Positions 1 through 6,427 of a DNA stretch of 14,331 bases are shown piece by piece; position 1 is the first letter of the stretch, and each line of letters begins with the position of its first letter. This stretch comes from Desulfonatronospira sp. (GTDB taxonomy: Bacteria; Desulfobacterota; Desulfovibrionia; Desulfovibrionales; Desulfonatronovibrionaceae). The position numbers and the translations under genes were made by a program. The notes under the pieces are model-generated. The model saw only the letters and a list, made by a program, of their open reading frames with translations, did no database searches and was not told the DNA's origin. Where the stretch lies: assembly GCA_003563255.1 (NCBI GenBank), contig PWSL01000460.1, positions 1 through 14,331 on the forward strand, in the 5' to 3' direction.

Positions 1-3
1 CGC

Positions 4-50
4 CCCGGTTGAATGCCCTTCGGGCTTGCTCTTCGAGCAATTCAACTGGG
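4..50 (+). repeat. Three-way-junction palindrome, copy 1
   Basis: The outer stem pairs 4-13 with 41-50 (10 bp, one G-T pair that would be G-U in RNA of the plus strand). Two inner hairpins fill it almost without unpaired bases: 15-18 with 22-25 (GCCC/GGGC, loop TTC) and 26-31 with 35-40 (TTGCTC/GAGCAA, loop TTC). Only base 14 is left over. The outer stem is the same as in the copy at 204-251. Confidence 0.75.
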
Positions 51-90
51 CAGGCAAAGTACGCAAAGTTAAAGACGCGAAGCAGGTGTA

Positions 91-121
91 TTGTCCAAAA
101 CCGGGACACGGTTTTGGACAA
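91..121. repeat. Perfect 13-bp inverted repeat
   Basis: TTGTCCAAAACCG (91-103) and CGGTTTTGGACAA (109-121) are exact reverse complements around the 5-base loop 104-108. No T-run follows, so it does not look like an intrinsic terminator. It is one of two central hairpins of the composite element. Confidence 0.8.
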
Positions 122-128
122 GGCTGCC

Positions 129-160
129 TTTTCATTTGCCGTACACCCGGCAAATGAAAA
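129..160. repeat. Perfect 13-bp inverted repeat, second central hairpin
   Basis: TTTTCATTTGCCG (129-141) and CGGCAAATGAAAA (148-160) pair exactly around a 6-base loop. Arm length matches the preceding hairpin but the sequence is unrelated. The T-rich left side and A-rich right side would give a hairpin followed by A on the plus strand and by A on the minus strand as well, so neither strand has the GC-stem plus U-tract of a normal terminator. Confidence 0.75.
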
Positions 161-203
161 AAATCTTCCTGTCTTCCTTTGCGACCTTTGCGTCTTGAGC
201 TCG

Positions 204-251
204 CCCGGTTGAATAGACCTTCGGTCTCCGGCAAAGCCGTATTCAACTGGG
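204..251 (+). repeat. Three-way-junction palindrome, copy 2
   Basis: The outer stem 204-213 with 242-251 has the same sequence as copy 1 (CCCGGTTGAA with TTCAACTGGG), including the single G-T pair. The inner hairpins differ completely in sequence but still pair: 215-219 with 223-227 (AGACC/GGTCT, loop TTC) and 229-232 with 236-239 (CGGC/GCCG, loop AAA). Two copies with changed but complementary inner stems suggest that the fold is what is kept. Confidence 0.75.
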
Positions 252-325
252 TAAATCTTCGAACGGGCGGTTAAGGTTTCTTTATATCTTGGGTTGAGGG
301 TGTAGTCCTCTTTAAAAGAGCTGGT

Positions 326-928
326 TCAGTCCTGATCGCTTTGCTTTCTTTCATAGCTTTTCAGCAGGACTTCTTCCAATGGTCTTTTGGGGACGTGGTG
401 TACTTTTTTGTTGTCTCGCCAGTATTTAATATCATCTCCTGGCCTGATGATTTCCAGCACGACCATTTCCTTGGGCTTGCCCAGGGCCAGGACCAGCAGG
501 ATTTCAAATGCTTCAGGTACTTCCAGAACCCGGGCCAGGACATCTTTTTTAATTGACCCCACCATGCATCCCCCCAGGCCGGACTCGGTTGCCGCCAGCA
601 TAATAGTCTGAGCGGCGATACCCATATCCCAGGCAGCGGTTTGGGAATGCTTTTTTTCTCCCAGCATGACGATATAGGCTGAAGGCCTTTCACCCTTTTG
701 AGGTCCATCCCAATCTTTGAGATAAGCCGCCCATGAAAGGGTCTCGAAAATGGACTGGTTGATTTCAGGGTCGTTGCTGATGATGTAGCGCAGAGGCTGC
801 AGGTTGGCGGCCGAGGGGGTCAGCCTGCTCAGGTCAACCAGAGACGTCAGTGTCTCGATGCTGACCCTGAAGTTTTCGTAGAAACGGCGATAACTCCTGG
901 AGCGGGCGACCATCTCGTAAATGTTCAT
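326..928 (-). CDS. Nitroreductase family flavoprotein
   Basis: This 200-residue protein has the expected order of an FMN-dependent nitroreductase domain. An N-terminal basic RSRSYRRF segment (residues 9-16) and TPSAANLQP (37-45) are the usual FMN phosphate and ribityl contact regions; a GLGGCM segment lies near residue 118, and LALGKP follows near 150. Family members are cytoplasmic and reduce nitro compounds, quinones or other acceptors with NAD(P)H; the substrate cannot be read from sequence. The start is ATG at 928, preceded by AGGAG seven bases upstream, and it overlaps the AOR stop codon in an ATGA. It is therefore the last gene of a three-gene operon and probably translationally coupled. 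The short length fits the small, single-domain members. It could be a partner in aldehyde or flavin redox chemistry, but that is only inferred from position. Confidence 0.9.
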   Translation of the reverse strand: MNIYEMVARSRSYRRFYENFRVSIETLTSLVDLSRLTPSAANLQPLRYIISNDPEINQSIFETLSWAAYLKDWDGPQKGERPSAYIVMLGEKKHSQTAAWDMGIAAQTIMLAATESGLGGCMVGSIKKDVLARVLEVPEAFEILLVLALGKPKEMVVLEIIRPGDDIKYWRDNKKVHHVPKRPLEEVLLKSYERKQSDQD

Positions 929-2697
929 GGGGCTTCTCCTGATTTTTCCCGGTGCTTGCGGGCCATATCCTGGAGTACTTTCTGGTACTCCTGTTTAAGG
1001 TTGTGCATATAGTCAGCGTCGATCCGGCCTTTCCAGGTGGTAACCTCCTGATATCTGGAGGGAATCTTTATGTCCTCAGGCCTGAATCCGGTTTTGAACT
1101 TCAGGGCCCAGCGGTGATATTTAATTTTTTCAACGCATTCATCAAGCTCACTTTCATTATATTCATATCCCAGAGAGTTCAAGGCCCTGAGGATATTATT
1201 TTTGGGGTAGGCCTTGCGGGCGAAAAGGCAGCCGACCATGGAGCACATCAAAATCCTGTAGTCCTCCTGATCCTGCATGTACTTTATGGACTTGTCCAGG
1301 TTCCTGGAATCCTTTTCCTGGTCCAGTCCATAGGCCCCGGTGTCAAGATGGGAATGCCTGAATCCCAAGGCCTGGCTGACAAAGTAGTTTTCCCCGGTGG
1401 CATAGCCAGCCATTTCCTGACCCAGAACACAGGCGAAATCCTCGCCTCCGAATTTTTCAGCTGCCTTCATGGTACCCAGGGCCAAAGTTCTGTAAAACTC
1501 ATTGGGTTGCTGTGTCAGGTGCGCCAGGCCTTCACGGTAGGACTGTACATCGCCGAACTGCAGGTCGGCCAGGGTAAGATCCCTGGTAATGATTTTCTTT
1601 TGCAGGGCTTCTGTGGCCCAGGCCAGGGCTACTCCAGCACTGATGGCATCCAGGCCCGTTTTTTCCACGTCTTCAAGAAGGGTCAGAACCCCTGGACCGG
1701 TCTTGACTCCCAGCATGGTGCCCACCCCGAAAATGGGCTCGTAGTCGTATGAAACCTGGCGGTAAATGTATTCGTGCTCTTCAGCGAAACGTTCCCGCAA
1801 AAGCCCTATATGGATGCAGCCCACCGGGCACCCGGCACAGGCCACCTGCCTTAAAAGCAGGTCCTTACCGAATTTTTCACCGGAAATGCCTTCTACGTCG
1901 GGATCATAGGTGCTTTGCAGGTTACGCCAGGGCAGGGCCTGGAGTTCATTAAGGGGGATGATATTTTCCGGAGTGCCCAGGTCGTGGTATTTGCGCATTG
2001 CTCCGCTTTGTACTATTGTGGAATAGATATCGTTATAAACTTGAGTGTATTCCTTTCTGATATCCGCATCCAGATCCAGGTGGCTGTCCCCGGACAGGAT
2101 GATACCTTTAAGGTTTTTGGCCCCCATGGCTGCCCCGCCGCCCATGCGTCCAAAATGACGATAGGTGTCCACATTGATGCAGGCGAAGCGGACCAGGTTT
2201 TCCCCGGCGGGTCCGATGCGCAGAATGCTTCTATGGCCGGGGTTGGCGGGTTTGAGATTGCGCAATTTTTTGCCGGTCTTGAAAATATCCATGCCTTGCA
2301 GGAAGTGAACATCCTGGATGCGCACCTCTCTGGAGCCCAAACCTATGCAAACCGGTTTTTTTGCCCGCCCCCGGATGACCAGGGCGTCATAGCCGGCGAA
2401 CTTGAGGGAAAGGGCGGAGCGTCCTCCGGCGTGGGATTCTGAATACTGGTTGTTATAGGGCGACATAAATCCCAGCACTGTTTTGCTCATCAACGGAAAG
2501 TAGCCTGTCAGGGGACCGATGGCCAGAATCAGGGGCTGATCAGGATGAAAGGCGTCCTCATCCGGCAGCCCGAAATGACTGAAGAGTCCTGCTGCCAGAC
2601 CGCTGCCTCCCAGCCACTCCCTGCGGCTGTCGAAATATTCCAGGGAGGATTTGCCGGTGCCGATATCCACTACAATAACCTTGAAATTATTATTCAT
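925..2697 (-). CDS. Aldehyde:ferredoxin oxidoreductase (tungsten, AOR family), large subunit
   Basis: This 590-residue protein has the AOR family hallmarks. An N-terminal domain carries GGSGLAAGLF, and GRMGGGAAMGAKNLK lies near residues 180-195 as a pterin-contact region. A Cys-x2-Cys-x3-Cys motif (Cys287, 290, 294) binds the [4Fe-4S] cluster, DYEPIFGVGTMLGV and GLDAISAGVALAWATEA follow, and a later CSMVGC segment probably supplies the fourth cluster cysteine. The family uses a bis-tungstopterin centre to oxidise aldehydes to carboxylic acids with transfer to ferredoxin, in the cytoplasm. The longest open frame begins 27 codons earlier inside the ferredoxin gene. I chose ATG at 2697 because it overlaps the ferredoxin stop in TAATG and has AAGGAG just upstream. 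Length is normal for the family. The neighbouring four-cluster ferredoxin resembles the small subunit of AorABC-type and YdhVY-type enzymes. Substrate is not determinable. Confidence 0.93.
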   Translation of the reverse strand: MNNNFKVIVVDIGTGKSSLEYFDSRREWLGGSGLAAGLFSHFGLPDEDAFHPDQPLILAIGPLTGYFPLMSKTVLGFMSPYNNQYSESHAGGRSALSLKFAGYDALVIRGRAKKPVCIGLGSREVRIQDVHFLQGMDIFKTGKKLRNLKPANPGHRSILRIGPAGENLVRFACINVDTYRHFGRMGGGAAMGAKNLKGIILSGDSHLDLDADIRKEYTQVYNDIYSTIVQSGAMRKYHDLGTPENIIPLNELQALPWRNLQSTYDPDVEGISGEKFGKDLLLRQVACAGCPVGCIHIGLLRERFAEEHEYIYRQVSYDYEPIFGVGTMLGVKTGPGVLTLLEDVEKTGLDAISAGVALAWATEALQKKIITRDLTLADLQFGDVQSYREGLAHLTQQPNEFYRTLALGTMKAAEKFGGEDFACVLGQEMAGYATGENYFVSQALGFRHSHLDTGAYGLDQEKDSRNLDKSIKYMQDQEDYRILMCSMVGCLFARKAYPKNNILRALNSLGYEYNESELDECVEKIKYHRWALKFKTGFRPEDIKIPSRYQEVTTWKGRIDADYMHNLKQEYQKVLQDMARKHREKSGEAP

Positions 2698-3113
2698 TAC
2701 TGATTCTCCTTGGATGTATCCACCATTTCCAGGCATTCGTGGGGGCAAAAGGAGACGCAGCGTCCGCAGTGTATGCAAAGTACCGGTGTTTCCCGGACCG
2801 GATCAAAGTAAATGGCATCCACGGGACAGGCTGTAGAGCACTCTGCGCAGTTTATGCACCTTTTTTCTTTGAAAAAAACTCCGCCACCCGGCCTTTGGCG
2901 CAGGGCCCCGGTGGGACAGGCTGCGGCACAGGCTGCCGGCTGGCAGGCCAGGCAGACCCTGGCCTCAAAACCGGTACTGATGCCGCCAGAGGTGCGTATC
3001 TGGATCCCAGCCCTTTTCCAGGACAGGGATTTGTAAACATTCCTGGCGCATGCCAGGGAACAGGAGTAGCACCCTATGCACCTTTCCATATTGGGGGTTC
3101 TAAGTACCTTCAC
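2697..3113 (-). CDS. Four-cluster ferredoxin, electron-transfer subunit of the AOR enzyme
   Basis: This 138-residue protein contains sixteen cysteines in four [4Fe-4S] sets. They are Cys12/15/18/22, Cys54/57/62/66 (followed by Pro), Cys86/89/92/96 (followed by Pro) and Cys113/116/119/123 (followed by Pro). This matches the HycB/DmsB-like polyferredoxin subunits that pass electrons out of molybdenum or tungsten enzymes. There is no signal peptide, so it should be cytoplasmic. The start is GTG at 3113, supported by GGAGG six bases upstream; the next ATG (codon 9) sits too close to the first cluster and lacks a ribosome site. The stop overlaps the AOR start by one base, so the two subunits are almost certainly made together. 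No AorC-like FAD subunit is present nearby, which leaves the final electron acceptor open. Confidence 0.92.
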   Translation of the reverse strand: MKVLRTPNMERCIGCYSCSLACARNVYKSLSWKRAGIQIRTSGGISTGFEARVCLACQPAACAAACPTGALRQRPGGGVFFKEKRCINCAECSTACPVDAIYFDPVRETPVLCIHCGRCVSFCPHECLEMVDTSKENQ

Positions 3114-3198
3114 TGGTGTCCTCCGGTTCGAGGCGGCAAATTAATATTTACCTCCGTCGAAAGTTTTATTAATGTACAGCTCGTTTTTTAATTCTAAC

Positions 3199-3213
3199 GC
3201 GGGCTGTGCCCGC
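3199..3213. repeat. Small GC hairpin
   Basis: GCGGGC (3199-3204) and GCCCGC (3208-3213) pair perfectly across a TGT loop. It lies about 90 bases upstream of the ferredoxin start on the minus strand, with no U-tract directly after it on either strand. Confidence 0.6.
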
Positions 3214-3243
3214 AACCCAGTAAAGAAAAGAGTTTTTTGACAG

Positions 3244-3383
3244 GATTAACAGGATTAAGAGATTGATTAAGAGAAAAACATTTTTGTCCTGGCCGGAAGC
3301 CAGGCCAAAAGGTAATCACTCGCCTTTGGCGATGGCTAATACAATCTGCGGCTTCCGGCCGTTGATTGCTTATCCTGTAAATC
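3244..3383. repeat. Nested inverted-repeat element
   Basis: Outer arms GATTAACAGGATTA (3244-3257) and TTATCCTGTAAATC (3370-3383) match at 12 of 14 positions in inverted orientation. Inside them, GGCCGGAAGCC (3291-3301) and GGCTTCCGGCC (3350-3360) are a perfect 11-bp inverted repeat. Between those, CGCC-TTT-GGCG (3321-3331) forms a small hairpin. A second ACAGGAT copy precedes the left outer arm. Nested palindromes without a gene fit a MITE-like element; this is inferred from structure only. Confidence 0.6.
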
Positions 3384-3422
3384 TATGCCTGCTACGCCCT
3401 TTGCGTGGTTCGTTTGTTTATT

Positions 3423-3448
3423 GTGACTGGATATGAGGTGTCAGTCAC
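3423..3448. repeat. 7-bp inverted repeat GTGACTG/CAGTCAC
   Basis: GTGACTG (3423-3429) and CAGTCAC (3442-3448) pair across 12 bases. The spacing could suit a dimeric regulator's operator, but there is no independent support and short repeats like this occur by chance. Confidence 0.35.
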
Positions 3449-3466
3449 TAAAGCAGATTTTTATAA

Positions 3467-3481
3467 AACAGCTTCGCTGTT
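3467..3481. repeat. Hairpin AACAGC-TTC-GCTGTT
   Basis: A perfect 6-bp stem closes on a TTC loop, the same loop found in three of the four inner hairpins of the elements at 4-50 and 204-251. Confidence 0.55.
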
Positions 3482-3690
3482 GTGTAAAGCAGTACAGCCG
3501 GGCAGCACGGTTTGCCGGACAGGCCTTTATGCGGGCTGCGCGGGCCGGGCTTGTGCGTCTGTAGTACTCTCAGGGTTATAAAATGACTCATTTCCAGGGA
3601 CAAGCGGGTCCTGGTGGAGCCAGTACCCGTGCCACATGCAAAGCGCTAAAAAAGATACATCCCAGCATTATATTCAAGGAGCGAAAAAAG

Positions 3691-4869
3691 ATGAAGTTTA
3701 GCAAAAGAGTCTCAAGTATTCAACCCTCGGCTACTCTGGCCATAAACGCCAAAGCCCAGGAGCTGCGTGCCCAGGGTGAAAATGTATTCAGCCTGGCTGT
3801 GGGAGAGCCGGACTTTCCCACCCCGCAGCATATAGTCAATGCTGCAAAAGACGCCCTGGATCAGGGTTTCACCAGGTATACCGCAGTGCCGGGCATGCCC
3901 GAGCTTAGAAAGGCCGTGGCAGGATATTTTTCAAGGACCTACGGGGTGGAATGCTCCCAGAATGAGGTAATCGTTTCCAATGGAGGCAAACAATGTCTTT
4001 ACAACCTGCTCCAGGTCCTTGTGGATTCCGGGGATGAGGTTTTGATCCCGGGTCCATACTGGGTCAGCTACCCGGACATGGTGCAGCTGGCGGAGGGAAT
4101 TCCTGTCATCGTGCCAACAGAGCCTGAGGATGATTTCCTGGTGACTACCAGAGAACTGGAACAGTATGCAACTTCCAGGACAAAGGTGCTCATCCTGAAC
4201 ACCCCTTCCAACCCCACGGGCTGTCATTACAGACTGGAGAAGTTAGAGGAGCTTGCCCGGTGGGCGGTTTCCAGAAATATTTTCGTTATCTGCGACGAGG
4301 TCTATGACCAGTTGGTTTATCCCCCTGCTGAACCAGCATCTCTTTGCAGCTTCTGGACCCGGCATCCGGATATGGTCGCCATAGTCAACGGACTGTCCAA
4401 GACCTTTTCCATGACCGGGTGGCGGATAGGATACGTCCTGGCCCAGCAGGACCTGGTAAAGGCCATGAGCAAGGTACAGGGACAATCCACTTCCAATGTC
4501 TGCTCCTTTGCCCAGAAAGGGGCCCTGGCCGGGCTGGAGGATTCATTCGCGATGGTGGGGGAAATGCGGGCAAGTTTCGCCCGGCGCAGGGATCTGGCTC
4601 TGGACATAATCGGTACATGGAAGGGGGCTGTATGTCCCCGCCCCCAGGGAGCATTTTATGTCTTTCCCAGGGTGGATGCATTTTACAACGACAGGGTGGA
4701 CAGTTCCACGGAGTTGTGCAAAGTTATCCTTGAAGAGGAAAAGATCGCCCTGGTGCCTGGACAGGCCTTCGGAGACGACAGGTGTGTGCGCATTTCATAT
4801 GCAGTCAGCGACGAGGTGCTCAAGGACTGCCTGAGCAGGATCGGTGCACTTCTGGCCAGGCTGGGTTGA
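3691..4869 (+). CDS. PLP-dependent class I aminotransferase, aspartate aminotransferase-like
   Basis: This 392-residue protein has all the marks of a class I (Ib-type) aspartate aminotransferase. SLAVGEPDFPTP lies near the N-terminus, GPYWVSYPDM follows, NTPSNPTG is central, CDEVYDQLVY contains the PLP pyridine-nitrogen aspartate, and SKTFSMTGWRIGY carries the Schiff-base lysine (Lys237). RISYAVSDEVL near the C-terminus holds the alpha-carboxylate arginine. It should transfer amino groups between aspartate or a related amino acid and 2-oxoglutarate in the cytoplasm; exact substrate range is uncertain. The open frame extends 36 codons upstream to ATG 3583, but that extension is unlike the family and lacks a ribosome site. 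ATG 3691 follows AAGGAG about nine bases upstream and gives the standard length. It is divergent from the AOR operon and 99 bases from the kinase gene. Confidence 0.93.
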   Translation: MKFSKRVSSIQPSATLAINAKAQELRAQGENVFSLAVGEPDFPTPQHIVNAAKDALDQGFTRYTAVPGMPELRKAVAGYFSRTYGVECSQNEVIVSNGGKQCLYNLLQVLVDSGDEVLIPGPYWVSYPDMVQLAEGIPVIVPTEPEDDFLVTTRELEQYATSRTKVLILNTPSNPTGCHYRLEKLEELARWAVSRNIFVICDEVYDQLVYPPAEPASLCSFWTRHPDMVAIVNGLSKTFSMTGWRIGYVLAQQDLVKAMSKVQGQSTSNVCSFAQKGALAGLEDSFAMVGEMRASFARRRDLALDIIGTWKGAVCPRPQGAFYVFPRVDAFYNDRVDSSTELCKVILEEEKIALVPGQAFGDDRCVRISYAVSDEVLKDCLSRIGALLARLG

Positions 4870-4884
4870 ATTGTTGTTTATTGA

Positions 4885-4899
4885 CACCTTGAGAGTTCA
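4885..4899 (+). repeat. Left arm of a 15-bp inverted repeat flanking the two-component genes
   Basis: CACCTTGAGAGTTCA here is the exact reverse complement of TGAACTCTCAAGGTG at 7947-7961. The pair brackets the kinase-regulator operon, one arm upstream of the kinase and one upstream of the helicase gene. Confidence 0.6.
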
Positions 4900-4938
4900 C
4901 CCTACAGCTAAACTTCTAAGGCGGGCCATGCAGATTGA

Positions 4939-4961
4939 CCACGCCAGGTGCGTGGCAGGAG
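4939..4961 (+). promoter_or_regulatory. Leader hairpin and ribosome site that decide the kinase start
   Basis: CCACGC (4939-4944) pairs with GCGTGG (4950-4955) in a hairpin that is immediately followed by AGGAG (4957-4961). That ribosome site is seven bases from TTG at 4969, which is in frame with the kinase. The alternative GTG at 4948 would lie in the loop of the hairpin and has no ribosome site of its own. Confidence 0.5.
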
Positions 4962-4968
4962 TTCCAGT

Positions 4969-6414
4969 TTGTTCAGGTTGTTAATACGTTCTGACCCGGT
5001 CAAACCTTTCCCTTTTGTCAAGTTTCTCTCCTGGAGTTCGCTGATTATTATACTGGCTTCCAGTCTGGCATTATCGATATTTATCGCCAACCATGCCAGA
5101 GAAACAATTATCAGCAAAAATCACGAGTTTGCCCTGCTCCTGGCGGAAAACCTGAATCACCAGATCTACCAGAGATTCACCCTGCCCACGGTACTCGGTT
5201 TCGGCCGGATAGAGCTTCGACAGGAGGCCCAGTACGAGCGTCTGGATCAAGTGGTCAGGTCCACCATTCACAGCTTCCATGTTCTTGACGTCAGGATTTA
5301 TGACCACCAGGGAGTTGTTTCCTATTCTTTGAAAAAGGATCAGGTGGGCGAGACGGAACTGTCCGATTCAATGGTGGTTGCCGCCTTTGAACATGGTCTG
5401 CACAGTTTCAAGCTGAAAAAAAACATAACCTCATGGCAGGCCATGTTCAGATTTTCACTGGAGCCGGATTCCATTGTCCTTAGAACTGTATATCCCCTGC
5501 GTGCGGAAAGAACTCCTGGAGTCAAAGACGAGCTTATTATGGGCATCCTGGAATTCAACCAGGACATCACTTCCGACTATGAGACAGTGATCCACTTTCA
5601 GTGGATGATCATCATCGGTTCTTTCACTTTTTCCCTGGTGCTGTTTTTTCTACTGTATATGATTATACTGCGCACTGACAAAGTGCTGGACCAGAGAATA
5701 CGGGAAAAAGAAAGGCTGGAAAAGGAGCTGCATTTAAATGAGAAACTGGCCAGCATGGGCAGGATGGTGGCCAGCATAGCCCACGAGATCCGCAATCCCC
5801 TGGGCATCATTCGAAGCAGCAGTGAAATCCTTTACAACCGGGCCAGAAAGCAGGGCTCTTCAGATGCCAGGCTGCTGGAGGCCATTTTCGACGAATCCAA
5901 GAGGCTCAGCCAGACCGTTAATGATTTTCTGGATTATGCCCGCCCGAAACAGCCCAGGCTGGAACAGGTGGACCTGGTGCGAATCTGGGAGGAGGTGCTG
6001 TCTTTTCTGGGCTCAGAACTGGAAAAACACAGCATCTCTCTGGAGAAGGATTTTCCGGAGCAAATGCATGTCATGGGGGATAGGGACCTGCTTTATAGAG
6101 CATTTTATAACATATTTACCAATTCCCTGCAGGCCTGCTCCCGGGGAGGCAGGATATGGGTGGTGATAAAATGGGACAATGCCCCGGTGGTGGTGGTTTC
6201 AGACAGTGGTCCCGGATTTGAGCCCTCCATGATTGACAGATACCTGGAGCCTTTTTACACCACAAAGGATACCGGAACCGGCCTGGGGCTGGCCATTGTT
6301 TCCGGAATACTTCAAAACCACGAGGCAGACCTCTATCTGAGTAATCAACCCCAAGGCGGAGCCAGAATTGAAGTGAGGTTCAACGCCGAACCAAGCAGTA
6401 ACCAGAGAGGTTGA
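4969..6414 (+). CDS. Membrane sensor histidine kinase, NtrB/ZraS-like
   Basis: This is an inner-membrane sensor kinase of about 481 residues. Counting from TTG 4969, the first membrane helix is near residues 17-40 and a periplasmic sensor of about 170 residues follows, with a Cache-like stretch (VRIYDHQGVVSYS). The second helix (from Trp212) has a very hydrophobic core, and a short charged coiled linker follows rather than a full HAMP domain. The dimerisation and phosphoacceptor domain has HEIRNPLG with the phosphorylated His272. The ATPase domain shows the N box (FYNIFTNSLQAC), G1 (SDSGPGF) and G2 (GTGLGLAIV). TTG is preferred as start because of an AGGAG seven bases upstream; GTG 4948 would add seven residues. 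The regulator gene begins 13 bases after the stop, so they are a cognate pair in one operon. The ligand is unknown. Confidence 0.92.
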   Translation: MFRLLIRSDPVKPFPFVKFLSWSSLIIILASSLALSIFIANHARETIISKNHEFALLLAENLNHQIYQRFTLPTVLGFGRIELRQEAQYERLDQVVRSTIHSFHVLDVRIYDHQGVVSYSLKKDQVGETELSDSMVVAAFEHGLHSFKLKKNITSWQAMFRFSLEPDSIVLRTVYPLRAERTPGVKDELIMGILEFNQDITSDYETVIHFQWMIIIGSFTFSLVLFFLLYMIILRTDKVLDQRIREKERLEKELHLNEKLASMGRMVASIAHEIRNPLGIIRSSSEILYNRARKQGSSDARLLEAIFDESKRLSQTVNDFLDYARPKQPRLEQVDLVRIWEEVLSFLGSELEKHSISLEKDFPEQMHVMGDRDLLYRAFYNIFTNSLQACSRGGRIWVVIKWDNAPVVVVSDSGPGFEPSMIDRYLEPFYTTKDTGTGLGLAIVSGILQNHEADLYLSNQPQGGARIEVRFNAEPSSNQRG

Positions 6415-6427
6415 AAGCGATACAGCC

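Larger units (their letters stand above)
4..251. repeat. Composite mirrored inverted-repeat element
   Basis: This gene-free stretch has a mirrored layout. Three-way-junction elements lie at both ends (4-50 and 204-251). Inside them are inverted arms GCAAAGTACGCAAAG (54-68) and CTTTGCGACCTTTGC (177-191), which match at 13 of 15 positions when one is reverse-complemented. Two perfect 13-bp hairpins occupy the centre (91-121 and 129-160). No credible protein is encoded; the one short plus-strand frame across it (9-212) simply reads through the palindromes. It could be a non-autonomous mobile element (MITE-like), a cluster of several small repeats, or a structured RNA. The organisation is seen directly; the role is not known. 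It lies beyond the 3' end of the minus-strand nitroreductase gene. Confidence 0.75.
3114..3690. other. Divergent intergenic region between the AOR operon and the aminotransferase
   Basis: This 577-base stretch has no credible gene. It separates divergent transcripts, so promoters for both should lie here, but I see no box pair strong enough to call. It contains several palindromes, listed separately. A TATAAA at 3577-3582 could be a -10 box for the aminotransferase, but no matching -35 lies at the right distance. The stretch 3480-3560 is GC-rich with repeated GGGC and GCCGG motifs and no clear fold. Confidence 0.6.

Noticed and set aside
91..160. Intrinsic terminators formed by the two 13-bp hairpins
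   Set aside because: Neither has a GC-rich stem followed by a U-tract in the direction of the nearest gene.
9..212. 67-codon plus-strand frame across the first repeat element
   Set aside because: It consists of palindromic repeat DNA, has no ribosome site and gives a protein with no recognisable feature.
4..251. CRISPR array or tRNA-like gene suggested by repeated cloverleaf-like units
   Set aside because: There are only two units, spaced without uniform spacers, and the folds have three stems with no anticodon or T-loop features.
952..1752. 266-codon plus-strand frame
   Set aside because: It lies wholly antisense to the AOR gene, whose family motifs are unmistakable in the other strand.
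3114..3158. Nine-codon TTG-started leader ahead of the ferredoxin gene, preceded by GGAGG and ending in a TGA that overlaps the GTG start
   Set aside because: The ribosome-site spacing of about 11 bases is long, the start codon is rare and the peptide is featureless; the ferredoxin has its own good ribosome site.
3583..3690. N-terminal extension of the aminotransferase from ATG 3583
   Set aside because: No ribosome site, and the 36 extra residues do not resemble the family; ATG 3691 has AAGGAG and gives the normal length.
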